This document shows positions 13,380-25,747 of a stretch of 64,000 nucleotides of DNA, piece by piece. This DNA comes from Dipylidium caninum (lineage: Eukaryota; Platyhelminthes; Cestoda; Cyclophyllidea; Dipylidiidae). How positions within the stretch are numbered: position 1 is the stretch's first letter; each line of letters begins with the position of its first letter. The notes below the pieces were generated by a model. The model saw only the letters and a list, made by a program, of their open reading frames with translations. It was not told the origin of the DNA and did no database searches. The stretch covers positions 1 to 64,000 of the forward strand of contig QEYB01000926.1 in assembly GCA_017562135.1 (NCBI GenBank). The letters are read 5' to 3'. The position numbers were made by a program, and so were the translations under genes.

Positions 13380-14265
13380 CTCCACTCCGACGCTCCAACC
13401 GCCAACCACATTGGGGGAGCGGCTGCACTCTTCGCTTTATTTACTAATCATTTGTCACTTGAAAGGCCAAGTAGCAAAGAGTTGCAACTAAGACGCGCCT
13501 CTGTTTGCGCCGAAGTGGGTGTCATTCTGGTCCCACGGTGGTTCTTTTGCTATGCAACATCAAGTTCTCAATGCTCTGCAGGACTGATGAGGTTCTCCGA
13601 GGTGTCTTGTGGCGGTTTGGTCCCAGATAAAAGGAGTGACTTTGTCCACAATCCCACTTAGGGCTAACGTGTGAATCGACCGTGTTCTAGCTGATTTGCT
13701 ACGTGAGAGCAAAGTTAGTGGCAGAGGTGACAGTGACTTGCGGCGACGTGGCTGACATCTCATGGCGGTGGCGTGGCGTGACGTGTGAAGTGGAGTGGCC
13801 TCGCGCCTGCAACCACCCTTCCGACCTCCGCCGTGAGCGCTCCGCTCTGGCTCCCTCGACTTTCGACCTCGCCTCTCGCACCCTCCAAATGGCCTCGTTT
13901 GGTCAGACGATGCGAAGATGACGTTTCTTCCTCCGCCATCTCCACCCCCGCCACATTGCCCCTTTCAGCGCTGGAAGACTTGTCTCCTCTCCGCCCTGAC
14001 ACGCATGCGCAATCTCCGGCTTCCCCATTCTCGACCTCGGAGGTGGCGTGTCCAGCAGAGTTGAGAGACGCGATCGCAATCCTTCTCCTCCTCCTCCCAA
14101 CAATGAGGCTTCTCCCGACCTCGCGTCAATGGCTCTTGAAATGACCATGACGACGTTAGACAAAACCCTGTCTTCATTGCGTCCCACTCCCAGTCATCTC
14201 CCCATGCCGGTGGATGGTGCGCACTTACCACCGAACTTAATTACGCGGCCAAGGGGGAAAGTGAC

Positions 14266-14305
14266 TGCTCTCCTCTCCTCTCCTCTCCTCTCCTCTCCTC
14301 TCCTT
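14266..14305 (+). repeat. (TCTCC)n microsatellite, left arm
   Basis: About eight pentamer units; the right-arm partner near 20475-20500 has only about four, so the arms differ in tract length. Confidence 0.85.
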
Positions 14306-16082
14306 TTCTCCCCCTGCCCACGCATGGCCCTATCGTCTAATCTGACATCAGCGCTCATTCATCAGTAACAGAAAGCCTCCGTGGTTGACGTGAGTGCGTG
14401 AGTTGAGTCGGAGACTGTGGCTGTGCCCCGCCCCGCCCCGAAAGGAAGAGGCGGTCGGTGCGAGCCACGCTTCCACACCGCAGTGATGCTATCACGACGG
14501 CGGGGGTGTGGCCGGGAGTTATGGTGGTGGTTAGTGCCTTCAAGGTCGCCATTAGCTCATTTTGGCTCCGTGACACTGGGGAGAAGTCGAGGAAATTGGC
14601 AGGCGTGCGAAGTAGCGAGGTGCCCGCTGATCATTTCGGGTGAATCGTTGGTCCGGGGACTCACCGGGAACCTCCCCTCGGCCGACAGACGTTGGGGAAG
14701 ATGAGCCGCGGCAGCAAATGAAATCGCCACGGTCTGAGCGTGTTGAGGGCGGAGGAGCATTCACCTGCCAAAAGCCCACCGAAAAGTGAACACCGAAGCA
14801 TTTGTACTTGCATGGACTACACGCAAAACAATGCCGGAACCGTGAACTTCACTGCAAGGTGAAGCGCTTCCCCAACTCTGCCGATCCGAACACTAATAAA
14901 TTAAAACGATGCGGAGTGATTCGCTAACACCTCCTGCCCCCCGCCTCTCCAGTCTCTCTCCTTCCTACCCGCCCCTTTCGCCCATTTTCTCACCCCTCCC
15001 CTAATCATGCGTGGACTTAGCGCTGGGCTCGGGCGGAGGGGCCGGGAGTTGGGCGGGTGGCGAGGCGAGTCGAGGAGGATCCGCCTCCAACCATGTGACC
15101 TCGTCGCTATCAGTACCGTGTTTCCGCCGTTGGGGGGAGGGAGGGAGGGAGGGAGGGGGGCCGCAGAGGCAAGGGGAAAGCGGTTATAAAAGTCCCAATG
15201 CCAAATTGAACCCGACCAATGTACATGGACGATTAAAGTGCAGTGAGGGTGGAGACACTTCCAAGTGCTCCCCATCAACCTACGTCGGGAGGCATTGAGA
15301 TCGGGGAAGCTGATTGCCCGAAGAACACTTTATACGCTACTGGCGTACAGAAAATTAATCAAAAGTTAATCAACCGTGGATGAGGGAGGAAGGAGAAAAC
15401 AGATTCGTGGGAAATCGCGCGACACAGGGATTTCTGGCGCTTTCTCGGCAATGTGCTTGGCAGTGAGGCATATACTCAAAATCCCGTGTTAAGGTAAAGC
15501 AAAAGCTAAAAAAACTTGTCAATAAATAACGGGGATATCCTCTACACTCAGTAAACGCTCCAGTTGAAGCGAGCTGACTTGGAGAGAAAAGCGTGCGGGC
15601 CTACTCGCCCGCCCATTAAAACAAGACTGTTTCATTCGCGTGAAATGACTATGAAGTGATGATAGAAAAGATAAAGTTTGCCTAAAATTAAGACAAAATT
15701 TCTCAGTTGCAAATTCAGCTCAACAAATGGTGATTAATTGACCGAGTTTTCTGAAAGTGATGCAATCAACTAAAGCTTTGCTTTTATTTGAGAGTAAAGT
15801 GGACGAAAACATTCATGACTTATTTCGGTTGCTTTTCCGCGCAAGTTACTAAATTACTTTGTAAAGCACAACAAAAACGCATCCGCTCTCAGCGAAGTAA
15901 CGTGGACAGAGATGCGGATTTGTTAGGTTGATTATAGACGCTCCACCGAAACCCGTAAACAAATGAAGAAACTTTGCCTTAACTACAGGTAAACACACAC
16001 AAATGTTGTCCTTTTTACAGGCATCTAATAAAGTCACCCAAACACTCGCAATTAGCATTGGAACCGCAACAAGTTGAAGACG

Positions 16083-16165
16083 ATCAGTGGCTTATCAGGT
16101 GGCTAAGCACCAGGCCCCTTCGGCCGACTTTCGACCACTTGTGAGCTTCCGCATACTTTCATGGG
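16083..16165 (+). repeat. Short dispersed repeat, inverted partner at 35218-35300
   Basis: Contains CAGTGGCTTATCAGGTGGCT and TCGACCACTTGTGAGCTTCC, closely matched in reverse complement at 35218-35300 inside GPCR intron 3. Confidence 0.75.
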
Positions 16166-16560
16166 CAACTCCGCTGTCCGAAATTATGCACCACCAACAC
16201 CAAATCACCCTCCCGTCCCCGTTCGTGTCAACACCGCCCTGTCCGCGTAACCCGCCGGAGTGTTTGAGGCGCGTCAACGCCTTTCATCCGACCGCATTGC
16301 GCGCGCATCCGTGACTGAGAGAGTGGCACGCCCTCGAGTGTGCACATTCTCTCGCCTTCTGTTTAACTTTTCCACCCGTGTCTGAGTTAAACCGCCCTTT
16401 CCCCCTCGCGTAACCTGCGCACTCGTGATGGGTGGCTGGACAAACTTCAAGAGGTGCGCAAAAGGCGGGAAGGACGTGAACACCTCGGGAACGGAGTATC
16501 ATCGCGTGGCGAAATGGCTGCCAGCCATGTGGTCCTCCTGTCCACGGCATTCTCCTCTAT

Positions 16561-16612
16561 CCTCCCCTCCCCTCCCCTCCTCTCCTCTCCTCTCCTCTCT
16601 CTCTCTCTCTGC
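16561..16612 (+). repeat. CCCCT/CTCTC/(CT)n microsatellite
   Basis: TCCCC units pass into TCTCC units and then a pure CT run, in the spacer. Confidence 0.85.
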
Positions 16613-16788
16613 GGTGGTGTTTGGGGAGTGGGGAAGCGGGGATGCGGTGGTCGAGCAGAGACGCTCCAACCTCTCTCACCGGCCCAGATGTCTCCGGGCC
16701 TGAAGCAGTTTCCACGTCTCGACCTGCGGAATCCTCGTGGGGCCGCGTCAGCAGGGTGTGTGAAGGATGGGAGAACTCACCTAACCCC

Positions 16789-16861
16789 CCGCACCCCCCC
16801 CGCCGTACAATGCATTTTTCCCCCCCCCTCCCCCCCCCCCCCCGGGCCCCCCCCCCCCCCC
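16789..16861 (+). repeat. Poly-C tract
   Basis: Several C runs of 7 to 15 bases interrupted by single bases and one GGG. Length calls are likely unreliable. Confidence 0.85.
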
Positions 16862-17365
16862 AGTTGTGGGCGCAGCGATGAGACTACCAACCCCCACCCC
16901 CTCTTGACCGTCCAGTCATTTTTCTCTTTGTGGGCGCAGCGATGAGAACGACGAGCACTCTTATTCTTGAATGCATATCTGTTCAGAAGAGGAGGAGACA
17001 AATCTTCGGTCCGCCTTGCACAATGATATAAACGGCATTTCCAGAAGAAAATAACTGTAAAAAATACCGAAGCTCCCAACCTATGGGTTGTTGGAAATTG
17101 CGTCTATTGTTGTGTTGGTGCACTCACACCGGTGTCTGGCCAATCCCACGGCGTGGTGGCGGTTCGTGTCAATTTGTTTACCTTCTCACGGCGCTGCTCG
17201 TTTTTCCTCTGCCCACCCAACCAACTTCATTATGCAGTCAACCCTTCCATTTTTGGACGCTTTCCACCGATGACAGCCTCTGTCTGTCGTCCACCAGTCC
17301 GAGAGGATCACGACGACGGCGGAAGGAGGCGCGCGTCTCCGCCGATGGACGTGGGAGATGTTCCT

Positions 17366-17590
17366 CGCAAAAGACAAAAAAGTCTAGTTTTCAAACTGCA
17401 TCTTATAAGTGTCAGTCGAAATAACTTCAAATGACACTTATTTACTAGCAGAATTACTAAACCATTCGAAGTCTCCTCTAATATTATCTCGGTCATTACA
17501 TTCGTCTTTTTCTTTAAAACTTTATTCGTAGTTAAAGAAAAGGCAATAATCGGTCGGTGAAATATCGCATGGATATGTGGAATGCTGTAG
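17366..17590 (+). repeat. Three-copy dispersed repeat, copy A
   Basis: Shares AGTCGAAATAACTT, TGACACTTATTTACTAGCAG and AATTACTAAACCATTCGAAG with copy B at 37336, and AATCGGTCGGTGAAAT plus surrounding sequence with copy C at 43760. All three copies have the same orientation. No ORF or terminal repeat is visible, so the element class is unknown. Confidence 0.78.
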
Positions 17591-17849
17591 AATTTCAAAT
17601 TTCAGAGACGTTACTTATTTTGTCAACAGCAGGTGAAGCTTTATTCGGTAGTCGTTTAGCGATCCGAGAAAGTAAATCCGTAGTAAAAACGCCGGTTTCG
17701 ATGTCCGGAGCAGATTCCACAATCGTCGTCCTTAATTACTCGCCTCATCAACATGAGTCGGTGGTCTTCCGCCAGGTATAAACCTCTACGGTAGACACTG
17801 TAATTGCCACATTCGGTGAAAATGAGGTCCTACGCTTACTCTCGGCCGC

Positions 17850-18930
17850 TCAAAGACCGCCCATAATGGGCTTCGTTGGCCATTACCTCCCCATCGCCCC
17901 GGGAAATGCCCTCGAGCGTCGACACTCCTGTGTCACCGCTCGTCGTCCACAGAGTGACAGTCGACCTATCAAACGAATGCTCTGCTGATACCGAGCAAAC
18001 TGAGGCAGGACTCGACTAAAAATAGGAGCCCTCGTAAATAGGCAGATCGAGTTAAAAGGGACAATGAAAAACAAGGGACCGCAAACAGCGTCGCTCGAGT
18101 GGCATTTCCAAATGAAGGGGTTATAACTTGCGGACTGCCAGAACGCTCGAGTTGTTCATTTTATCAGCTAAAAATGGAGGTTCGCCGCGGTTCGCCCCGC
18201 TAACTGGATACAAAATCGGAGCATCCACACCGCCAACGGTACACACTCCGCTTTTTTCGCCGCCGCCGCCGCGCGCCCTCCACCACCACCACCACCACCG
18301 CCTCCCTCCTCCTCCTCCTCCTCCTCCTCCTCCTAAGATTAAGATTCCCCAACGAAGAAGGCAAAAAAAGGAGAGGCTCAACCTGCCCCACCCTCTTTGT
18401 CTGCACTGAGTGGGTCGAAGCGGCTGGATGGGTGTTGTGTGTTGTTTGGGGGAAGGGGCTTGATGGAGTTCAGAAAGAAAGAAGGGTCGACGGTAGTCCC
18501 CAACCAGTCTATTGCGACCCGCGCCACGCCTCTGGGTCCACCTCGCTGCCTCTCTTCAGACCCGAACTCGTGGGTGTGTGTGTGTGTGTTGTTACCAAGG
18601 CGCTCAGCGTGGGTGCGGATTTATTTTTTTTTTTGGAAAAGACCCTCAACCGAGGCAAATCGAGCTGCGGGAGTACAGAAGGAGTGGAGAGGTGTTGGTA
18701 TCTCGCACTAGCCAAAGGTTCATTTAACCGCTTCTAAATCGTGGAAGAAAAGGGGGAAGAGTGCCAGAAGAGCGACAAAAGGCGCCTCCCAGCCCGAAGC
18801 CCCCCCGCCCCAGGCGAATTGGTGCATGTTCATACCGCGGTCTTTTGGTTATCGGCGGGGAATTTGTCGACTATCGGGTCTGGTGGTGTGGCACGGCGAC
18901 ATTGGCAATGCCACCGATAGAGAGACAGGC
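17850..18930 (+). repeat. 1-kb direct duplication, spacer copy
   Basis: Collinear and nearly identical to 42110-43150, in the same orientation. Shared landmarks are the TCGACACTCCTGTGTCACCG block, the (CCG)/(CAC)/(TCC) triplet tract, GATTAAGATTCCCCAACGAA and the GT microsatellite. This copy has more one-base insertions. Homology ends near 18930 and 43150. Confidence 0.88.
18250..18336 (+). repeat. Compound triplet repeat, spacer copy
   Basis: (CCG)n, (CAC)n and (TCC)n in series; part of the 1-kb duplication shared with 42474-42559. Confidence 0.85.
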
Positions 18931-19874
18931 TCTCAGACCTCTTTGATATTATAATTTAGTAAGAAGAAGAATTTTGAAAGTTATTGATAAAACCATGAGG
19001 TGCACGTTACATCTCTCATGTAGGTCGCAACGTAGGCAAAACAAACGCCCGTTTCATAGTTGTTATGGTATGTACAATAATGCCGATGTAATCCTCGCAT
19101 GCTATCTATTCGTATTTAGTTTACTTCGTCCCACGTTAACTGCGGAAGGTCCACCCACTGATGGTCGCGGACTCCTGTCACAGCAGCTAAGAGTGGACGA
19201 GACTGTTAATGTATGTCTGGCGTAATTCTCCCCGACTGTCAAGCCGGTCAGGGCGAATTGCCCCGCCACCGCCGTTTCTCCCTCCCCCCCCCAAGTTTGT
19301 CCCATTAGCTAGACTTCTTTGATGATCATTCGAGCGAAAAGTATACCACAAAAAAACGCACGCCCCAAACAGTTGTTTTGCCAAAAAGATGGACAAAGTC
19401 CGTGGTCATTATGGCTAAATTAGGCGCAGGACGACGGCGAAGAGGAGAAGGGACTTGACTTTCAATCCTATCATTTCCCCTCTGAAATTCTCCCCAATGA
19501 CATGCCCTTTAATTACGCGGATTGGCGAGCGCACTATTAACCGTCCGCCCCCGTGGGGCGCCGCTTGTCATATTCGAGTTGCCACGATGGCTTGTTTGGA
19601 TGGGAGACCCACTCGTGCGTCCGTTGGAGGAAGCGGCATTTGGCCTCGCGTTTTTTTTTTTTCTTTTCTCTATTTTTTTTTTTTTGGTTTATGGTGTGGT
19701 TCATCTGAACATTTTCGGGGGTGTAACGTATAGGTCGTTTTTGTATTCGCCTGGCGGCAAAATTGCCGACACGCTTCCCTGCCTGTCTTCACCCGTCCCG
19801 CAGACCACCCAACGCACCTCTAAACAAAAAACACCTATTTGATAGTTTCCAGGGCCAATAATGCAAAATAGAGC

Positions 19875-20141
19875 CTATCGTGGAAAGCGAAAATAAGGGA
19901 AAATAATACGTCCAAATGGTGTGTGTGTGTGTGTGTACAGAAAGCAAAAATCGGCAGGATGAAAACTCGCCGACTCGGTTTCTTTGACCGAAGACCGCAG
20001 ACGGCTGCGCGCGATAGTTCCGTCGCCACGGATTGCAGTCCGCCTCCAGCGAGGCGGAGCAGACGCATCGTGGGAACGCTCGATGTCCCCTTCAGCGTAG
20101 ACCAAGCAACTCAACAAAATTCCACCCACGAAGCACCACAT
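19875..20141 (-). CDS. Possible signal-peptide ORF at the spacer edge
   Basis: Reading from the ATG at 20141 on the - strand gives 88 codons. The start MWCFVGGILLSCLVYA looks like a cleavable signal peptide, followed by EGDIERSHDASAPPRWRRT and a basic stretch. The end runs through a GT microsatellite (THTHT) and is probably not coding, so this could be only a first exon. The ORF begins just inside the spacer, next to the right arm. No TATA box or homologue is recognised. Confidence 0.3.
   Translation of the reverse strand: MWCFVGGILLSCLVYAEGDIERSHDASAPPRWRRTAIRGDGTIARSRLRSSVKETESASFHPADFCFLYTHTHTPFGRIIFPYFRFPR
19918..19936 (+). repeat. (GT)n microsatellite in the spacer
   Basis: About nine GT units; translated as THTHT in the - strand ORF at 19875-20141, which suggests that the 3' part of that ORF is not coding. 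Confidence 0.8.
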
Positions 20142-21446
20142 TAATGTGCACACTTTGCCATTTCGCACGCCTGCCAATTTCCTCGACTTCTCCCCAGTGT
20201 CACGGAGCCAAAGTGAGCTAATGGCGACCTTGAAGGCACTAACCCATCCGACCCATAACTCCCGGCCACACCTCCCCGCCGTCGTGCATTAGCATCACTG
20301 CGGTGTGGAAGCGTGGCTCGCACCGACCGCCTTCTTCTTTCGGGGTCGGGGCCGGGGCACAGCCACAGTCTCCGACTCAGACTCACGTCAACCACGGAGG
20401 CTTCTGTTACTGATGAATGAGCGCTGATCGTTCAGATTAGACGATGGGCCATGCAGTGGGCAGGAGAGAAGGGAAAGGAGAGGAGAGGAGAGGAGATGGA
20501 GAGAGAGCAGTCACTTTCCCCCTTGGCCGCTGCCGTAACTTAAGTTCGGTGGTAGAAGTGCGCACCATCCACCGGGCGATGGGGGAGATGACTTGGGAGT
20601 GGGACGCAATGAAAGACAGGGTTTGTTAACGTCGTCCCCATGGTCATTTAAAAGAGCCATTGACGCGACGGTCGGAGAAGCCTCATTGGTTGGGAGGACG
20701 GAGGAGGAGGATGCTGATCGCGTCTCTCACACTCTGCTGGACACCGCCAACCCTCCGAGGTCCCGAGATGGGAAGCCGTGAGATTGCGCTATGCGTGTCA
20801 GCGGCGGAGAGGACAAGTCTTCCAGCGCTGAAAGGGGGCAATGTGGCGAGCGACGGGGTGGAGATGCGAGGAAGAAACGTCATTTCTTCGCATTGCGCGT
20901 CGACCAAAACGAGGCCATTTGGTGGGTTGCGAGAGGCGAGTCGGAAGTCGAGGAAGCCACCGAGTCGGAGCGCTCACGGCGGATGCCGGAAGGGGTGGTT
21001 GCTAGGCGCCGGAGGCACTCCACTTCACACGTCACGCCACGCCCACCGCCATGAGATGTCAGCCACGTCGCCGCAAGTCACTGTCACCTCTGCCACTAAC
21101 TGTTTGCTCTCAGCGTAGCAAATCAGCTAGAACACGGTCGATTCACACGTTAGTTCCTAAGTGGGATGTGTGGACAAAGTCAACTTCCTTTTATCTGGGA
21201 CCAAAAACCGCACAGACATCTCGGAGAACCTCATCAGTCCTGCAGGACATTGAGGACTTGGATGTTGCATAGCAAAAGAACCACCGTGGGACCAGAATGA
21301 CACCCACTTTCGGACCGCAACAGAGGCGCGTCTTAGTTGCAACTCTTTGCTACTTGGCCTTTTCAAGTGACAAGATGATTAGTAAATAAAGCGAAGAGTC
21401 AGCCGCTCCCCCAATGTGGTTGGCGGTTGGAGCGTCGGAGTGCGAG

Positions 21447-21454
21447 TATAAAAG
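21447..21454 (+). promoter_or_regulatory. TATA box of peptide gene copy 2
   Basis: TATAAAAG 56 bp before the ATG, in the promoter block shared by all three copies. Confidence 0.65.
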
Positions 21455-21509
21455 GCGCGGGCGGGCGGGCGGTCGGGGAGGTGCCAGTCTCACAGCGCAC
21501 TCACCGACA

Positions 21510-21710
21510 ATGCGGCCCTTCGGTCTTCTCGTCTCTTCGTCGCCCTCATGGTGCTTCAGGAGGTCTGAGGGGGCGGTGGCGTGTTCGTGCACCAGACGAA
21601 GATTCGAGAGTTCATAAATGTCGCGAGGATGGCCTGTGTGAAGTTTCTCAAATTCGTTAAAACATATGGGAAAGAGTTGTAAAGCAAATCTTCGATCGTG
21701 TTATGAGTAA
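21510..21710 (+). pseudogene. Small secreted peptide, copy 2 (right arm), frame-broken
   Basis: This is the mirror of the gene at 13110-13313 with the same mature-peptide type (RAPDED..., KTYGKE...). It lacks a base in the signal peptide (GTCTCTTCG against GTCTGCTTCG), has an extra A after GGTCTG, and has further one-base changes, so translation from the ATG stops after 35 codons. The TATA box and AATAAA are intact. It may be a pseudogene or an uncorrected consensus of the same gene as copy 1. Confidence 0.75.
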
Positions 21711-21823
21711 AGCAAATTCTTCGTGTGTTAAATAGCTTCATTGAGCTCTCGTGCTTCCTTCCCCTCACCTCGCGTTGTGCTAACGGACACGCAGGCCCCA
21801 AGTCGCACGGCCCAATAAATTGC

Positions 21824-21829
21824 TCGCTT
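21824..21829 (+). terminator. Polyadenylation signal of peptide gene copy 2
   Basis: AATAAA at the same relative position as in the other two copies. Confidence 0.6.
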
Positions 21830-24800
21830 TCAACCTCTGCGACTCTTCGCAAATGGCCGGGGAATGGGGGTGTTTGGCCTCGTCTGACGGGGCCTGGCCT
21901 GGCCTGAGCTGCCTTGGGTTGATCTGGGTTGTGGCGATGGACGTTGGTCGATGAGCGATGGGCAAGCGGTGGGGAGAGGAGGTGGCGGTGAAGGGTCTGT
22001 GTGGTGGTGATGATGGAGTTGAATGCTCGTCAACGGGGCGGAGATGCCACGGAGGCAGGCAGAAGTTTGTTGAAAGTCTCTGTTTCGGGTAAAGGGAATC
22101 TTTTGCAAGACGATATGCCGAAGTGGGTTCGAAGGGACTTGAAGGTGGTGATTTCGACCTTGTTGATGAGCCACTTTTTGGACCACCGTCTTCAGTGGAC
22201 GACGATGCTGTTGAGACTACGTTAGAGGAGGAGGAGGGTGGGGGGAGGAGGAGAAGAGGAATAGGATTCTCTTCTGTCACCCTTGGAGGCCGCAGATAGG
22301 CCTCATGCAACTCAGCAAACCACATACTAAGCACACTCGGGCCTCGGGTGAGTGTTGTGCGAATATTCAAGTCTCCGCCACCAAATCAGAAAAAAGTCGA
22401 GTCCCTCTCTGACGGATGACTTGATTGCTCCGAGATGAGAGAAGATATACGAAAGTTTTGGCAATCTCGTCGCAACCTCCACCTCGCCGAGTGGAGTGCG
22501 ACAAGACTTAAGCACAAATCGTCTACGCCGGTACCACGCGAACCGAGTGGAAATGAACACTCAGTGGTGGATGGACAGTACTCTTCCACCCTGCCACTCC
22601 CTGCTTCACCTCTCTCGACAGCAGAGTGTGTGATACTACGTCTCCCCCCCTTCCTCTCCCGCTTCCCCACCCTGTCGTCACACCGGCCGGTTATTAGCTG
22701 TTACATGGGCAAATTAGGACTTAGTGGTGGGGGACCTGCGGCCGGACGAGAGCACGAGGACATACGATCGCCCCCTAGCGATCCACCGATCTCCTTTGCT
22801 GCTAGGAGGTGGAGGAAGGGAGGAGGAGTGGGAAAAGCAACAATTTCACCAAAATCGTCGCACCGACAAGCCGTCGAAATCAAGCTGGCCCACGTGAGGA
22901 CAGACGATCTGCGAGGACGAAGAGCAAAAAACCATTGACGGCGCGTCCGAGGCCAGGAAGAATGCTTTCACGGGTGGAGAGCTACCACGAGTCCACTGCT
23001 GGGCGGGGAAGGACGGGCGAGATGGCGAATTACTGAGTTTTCACCTGCTCCGTCTTTCCACGCATCGAATGGGCCTCCAGTTCGCCCCAACCCGTGATCC
23101 CCCCCCCCTCCCTGCATTCCCCCCAACATGTCGAATCCGCAGTGGAAGCGCAGCGAGCGAAACTAAGAGAAGAATCCGCTTCCCTTCCGATTCACGCCTC
23201 ACCATTGTTCAACCACGCTGCCAAGTTGACAGAGAAATTGCCGACAAATGGAGGTTTTTTACATCAGGCTGCTTTCGTCTCTTTCTCCACTTTTGCTTAC
23301 CATGTCTGGATTAATATTACACTGCACTAACATAAATCCGAACACACATAGGAGAATTCCTCGCATGTCAGAGAAATGACGTGAAGTTTGCTCAGCCGTC
23401 GATGCGAAGTGGAAAGGCTTAGCGCTCTGGCGCGGCAAAGTTGAGGCTTCTTCAGTCACTGGCGGCATATAGTTGGTGGCATTTTGCACCCTTCGCCGTC
23501 CCACTCCGCCTGGGGAAAACTACGCAACGGTTTGGCCGGCGGGGGCGAGGCCGGGTGTGGGCCGCCGATGTCGGGCGAATGAAAGAGAGTTAGTCGGGAG
23601 GAGGAGTCTCGGCCCACCGAGTGCTTCGAGCATATTTAAGTAAAAAGAGCTGCCCATTGCTGTTGTGACGAGGGCGACTGGTGTCGTAAAAGGCGCACAG
23701 CTTGGAATTGCCCTGATGGCCTCTCGCGAGAGAGGAAAAGAAGGAATGCCGGAGGAGTGCGCACTGTTGGTGTAGAGGTAAGACGAAGGGAGAGAGGAAG
23801 GAGAGTTTAAGCCTACTTGAGCGCCTCTCGTTTTGGTTATCTGCGCAGCCGAGTTGAATCCATTTTAAGCAATTTGGAAAAATAGTGGGATTTTGGCAGA
23901 AGGAATGAGCAGTCTATTCCCATATTCAGGCGACATTTCCTGCCTCCTTCGGCACTACAAGACATCTCCCTCAAACAGGGTGAGAAAGACCGGTTTTAAG
24001 CGTTGGTGTGTCGTGTTTTTTGTGCCGTTGTACCACGCGGAGAGAATTCCGGCGACCTCTCCGATCTGATTGGTTGGAAGTGGCTGGAGACGCCAAAAGG
24101 GGACAACCAGAATGAAGGACAAATTAACAAAACCGTCCGACAATGTTGATGGAGACTCAGTAGAAACAAACACCTAGAACGGCGTTCTGCGTTGACAATG
24201 CGGCAAATTATGGCATTATGAATACTTCGAGCAATCGACAACAACTTTGCGAAGGCTCCACTAATCAGTCCGGCTGTTGTAGTCGCGAGCTTGCGGATTT
24301 TAAATTGCCAGAAGCGGACAGACCCGTTTGTAAGTCTCTCCTCCGCCACCCGACCATGTCCACCGCTATTTTCGCACATTGGGAAGCTCCTTCGAAATTC
24401 AACCCCGGAGGTGACCGGCTTTATAATCCACCTCTCTTTTTCCAAAATTACCACTTTCAAGCGCGTAATTCAGCTATTGGGGGAGAAGCAGATTCCACGC
24501 CTTCCTTGTTTCGCGGGAGTCAGTTATATGTGGTTGAAACAACAAAGCGGGCTTTGCGAGTAAGTAGAAGAAACAAAAAGGCCTCAATTCTGCCAAATGT
24601 GAAAGTCTTCGGGCATTTTGCCAACTACTGCAACAAGTCTCAAAAAGATTTTTACAATTTTATGAGTGGCAATAGAACCACTTGAATCGGCTACGCTGGT
24701 CCTCAGGCTCGGGAGGTCGGCGGAGAGCGCTGGGAGTCGTGGTGGCCCAGCAAAGAGGGACAACGATTGGCCACTCATCATTTGGCGGAGCGGAGAAGTC

Positions 24801-25747
24801 GAGGGAGTGTGCGGACCAAAAGGAGAATCGAGAAGTAGCTGAGGACCGAGATCAATCCCTCGCCTCCTCTGGTAATTCAGGCTCGCGGAGGCGTTGCCGT
24901 AAACAAAAATTGTAAACGCGGGGAGGTGTGGGTTTATCGACGTCCACCGGTTTAGCCGCGGCGTTAATCTCAGACGGAGGGTGGCTCGCGATCAGTTAGA
25001 GCGCCAAATCCCGGACAACTTGGACCCTCGAGAGTGTATAATCTTCCTGCTCCCGCCAACCCGTATGCATAACCCGCGTTGTAACGCCCTCGCAATAAAT
25101 CATGCTCACTTGGCCGTGTCCTGCGACGCAACCAATTTCGGGGGAGGAGCGTGTTGTGGCACTTTTACTCGTTACGCGTCGCGGCAATGACACACAGTCA
25201 GTGAGCGTGTAGGGCTTTTTTCCCGTGCTAATAAGTATCTTGGTTGGAGAAAGGAGTGAGAGAGGCTTAAAAGACCTTTCCTGCCTCTGAATGACCACGA
25301 AGTCAGCCCCGTGTGTCCTCCTGACCCTGTAGCTCTAACTCCCTCTGGGAAAGCAGAGAAACCCTCTACATCGGCGTTGACGCAACTTCTATACCCCGTC
25401 CCCATCACAGTTCAACGTGGCATGTTGATACGTGTACGGCAGAGTTAACACTTCTGCTGCTTCAGGATCAGGAGTCCTCGCTGACCGCGCCTTGTTGGCC
25501 AAGGTGACGAGTGTGGGCTCTCGAGAAGGTGAATAGCCTCGGATACCTGCTACGAAGACCGGGCCACATGATGAGCATGAGTGAAGGTCGCAGTGTGTGG
25601 GATGAGGGGAGATGTGTAAGAAGTAGGCAAAGGGGATTGTAGATCCTCCGCGGCCTTAACTCATTGGCTGGCGAAGTGGCCAATCACTGGCGGACGGGAC
25701 GGAGGGATTTTCACCGAAGTATCAGTCGGGCGGCCATTTGCAATACA

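Larger units (their letters stand above)
1..14613 (+). repeat. Left arm of giant inverted repeat
   Basis: The reverse complement of this segment matches 20166-34577 in collinear order over its whole length. Position 1 pairs with about 34577, the GPCR exon 1 copy at 8932-9284 pairs with 25748-26106, the peptide gene at 13110-13313 pairs with 21510-21710, and 14613 pairs with 20166. Past 14613 the two sides stop matching. The first bases of the window still match the right arm, so this arm probably continues upstream of the window. Differences are mostly one-base insertions or deletions, plus a gap of about 190 bp near 12820. The pairing was made by eye at many anchor points; no full alignment was run. 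Confidence 0.93.
14614..20165. other. Spacer between the palindrome arms
   Basis: This 5.5-kb segment is not mirrored between the arms. It holds a CT-rich microsatellite near 16561-16612, long C runs at about 16789-16861, a short inverted copy of 35218-35300 at 16083-16165, a member of a three-copy repeat at 17366-17590, and a 1-kb direct copy of a GAS2-like intron segment at 17850-18930. The only coding candidate I see is a short signal-peptide-like ORF on the - strand at 19875-20141. The stretch 15300-16080 is AT-richer and I recognise nothing in it. Confidence 0.85.

Noticed and set aside
18128..18409. Frames with poly-His, poly-Pro or poly-Arg
   Set aside because: They are translations of the compound triplet repeat and occur in all frames.
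21780..22370. 196-codon open frame on the - strand rich in Pro, Ser and His
   Set aside because: It is antisense to the 3' flank of the peptide gene, runs through low-complexity DNA and is not kept in the left arm.
25664..25747. In-frame 28-codon N-terminal extension of the GPCR
   Set aside because: It begins with TTG, not ATG; the ATG at 25748 gives a normal short, glycosylated N-terminus.
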